Source of the DNA: Planctomycetota bacterium
GTDB taxonomy: Bacteria; Planctomycetota; Phycisphaerae; WQYP01; JAJZKY01
DNA: 5,072 nt
Assembly (NCBI GenBank): GCA_021803885.1
Contig: JAJZKY010000427.1
Span: forward strand, 1 to 5,072
Direction: 5' to 3'
Below the pieces are notes generated by a model. It was not told the origin of the DNA and did not search any database. It worked only from the letters and a program-made list of their open reading frames with translations. The position numbers were made by a program, and so were the translations under genes. Positions 4,441 through 5,072 of the stretch are shown here, piece after piece (the first letter of the stretch is position 1; the number at the start of each line of letters is the position of its first letter).

Positions 4441-5072
4441 TCAGGTCCCCTCTGGTCTCGCTCGGTGCGGACCTCGAACCGCCCGAAGGCCGCCCATGGC
4501 CAGGGTGATCCACGCAAACCCCTGCAAGCCTATTCCCATCATCCAAGCCCCTTGACCCCTGGCGCTCCATCCCACCATCATCGTCGTGAGACCTATGGCC
4601 GAGGTTAGCGCGGGCAGATACACGGTTTTGGGGTCCCAGATATCGTCTAAGCGAGGACGTTTCGACGATCCGCCGCTATGAGCATAGCGGTGCAGCCAAA
4701 CTAAAAACGGCAAAATTTTATGGATGAAGGCGATGAAGCTTAGGCCCAGCCAACCCAATCCGTAGGCCAAAATGGCCAGCACCCAGAAGGATGGCTGATG
4801 GGTTCGTAGTGCTTCGGTTCCGAATACCTCAAAGACTGCCAGGAACATGGTGGCCAAAACCTGCGTCCGCAAGGCCGGATCGGCCATGGTCCTACGATCA
4901 TTCCATCCCGCCGCACGAAGGTCTACAACATAGGTCAAAACCGCTGCGGCTTGACACACCCAGCCCAGCCACACGAGGAGATGGGAGGAGCCCGCATAGC
5001 CGATACCCATGGCGATGATCGCCGCGTTGGCCAAGCCCAACGTAGCTTTCCATCGCTGCGGTTCTTGTTGGC
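4441..5072 (-). CDS. Multi-pass membrane protein, C-terminal part (runs off window)
   Basis: The gene is open from the right window edge to TGA at 4443-4441, so 209 residues are visible and the N-terminus lies outside. About six hydrophobic segments can be picked out: LANAAIIAMGIGYA, HLLVWLGWVCQAAAVLTYVV, VLATMFLAVFEVFG, FWVLAILAYGLGWLGLSFIAF, YLPALTSAIGLTTMMVGW, and GAWMMGIGLQGFAWITLAMG. A conserved-looking block, FIHKILPFLVWLHRYAHSGG, sits after the fourth. The KIxPFLVWxHRY pattern and the histidine-bearing first helix seen in the damaged copy (2075-2726) resemble heme-copper oxidase subunit I/NnrS-like membrane proteins of Bacillota; this is a tentative match from memory, and a function in respiration or heme/NO chemistry is not shown. 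The C-terminus ends in a basic tail (RGPHRARPEGT). The transposase relic lies immediately downstream. Confidence 0.72.
   Translation of the reverse strand, partial: QQEPQRWKATLGLANAAIIAMGIGYAGSSHLLVWLGWVCQAAAVLTYVVDLRAAGWNDRRTMADPALRTQVLATMFLAVFEVFGTEALRTHQPSFWVLAILAYGLGWLGLSFIAFIHKILPFLVWLHRYAHSGGSSKRPRLDDIWDPKTVYLPALTSAIGLTTMMVGWSARGQGAWMMGIGLQGFAWITLAMGGLRAVRGPHRARPEGT

Overview
The window is a 5 kb stretch of a fairly GC-rich bacterial chromosome that has been rearranged and is largely decayed. The strong purine-rich ribosome binding site before the fic gene and the look of the transposase relic suggest a Bacillota host, perhaps an acidophile of the Sulfobacillus kind; this is a low-confidence guess from memory. 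Only one gene is complete and undamaged: a small P-loop NTPase on the plus strand (2980-3525).

Layout from left to right. Bases 12-402 (+) hold a broken DruA-like (DUF4338) gene with a stop, a frameshift and lost ends. A fic gene follows on the minus strand (621-1390). Its catalytic core is intact, but one missing base splits the reading frame exactly in the autoinhibitory motif. A diverged 67-84 bp direct repeat flanks the fic gene on both sides (417-500 and 1447-1523). Bases 1754-2074 have no recognisable gene but contain a 10-bp hairpin.

Bases 2075-2726 (-) are a pseudogene copy of a multi-pass membrane protein. A second copy, about 96% identical and open across the visible part, runs off the right end of the window (4441-5072, -). 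Comparing the two shows a nonsense codon, a 10-base deletion and a 2-base deletion in the first copy; a further single-base loss is inferred. Between the copies lie the P-loop NTPase gene and the C-terminal third of an IS4-type DDE transposase (3914-4345, -), followed by two strong hairpins.

I do not see a multi-gene pathway or an obvious new defence system. A DruA-like relic, a Fic protein and an orphan ATPase close to transposase debris look like an accessory, turnover-prone locus. The most informative points are the fic frameshift, which could release an uninhibited Fic enzyme through a TTG restart; the same extended -10 box (TGCTAGAAT) before fic and before the NTPase; and the likely leaderless transcript of the NTPase.
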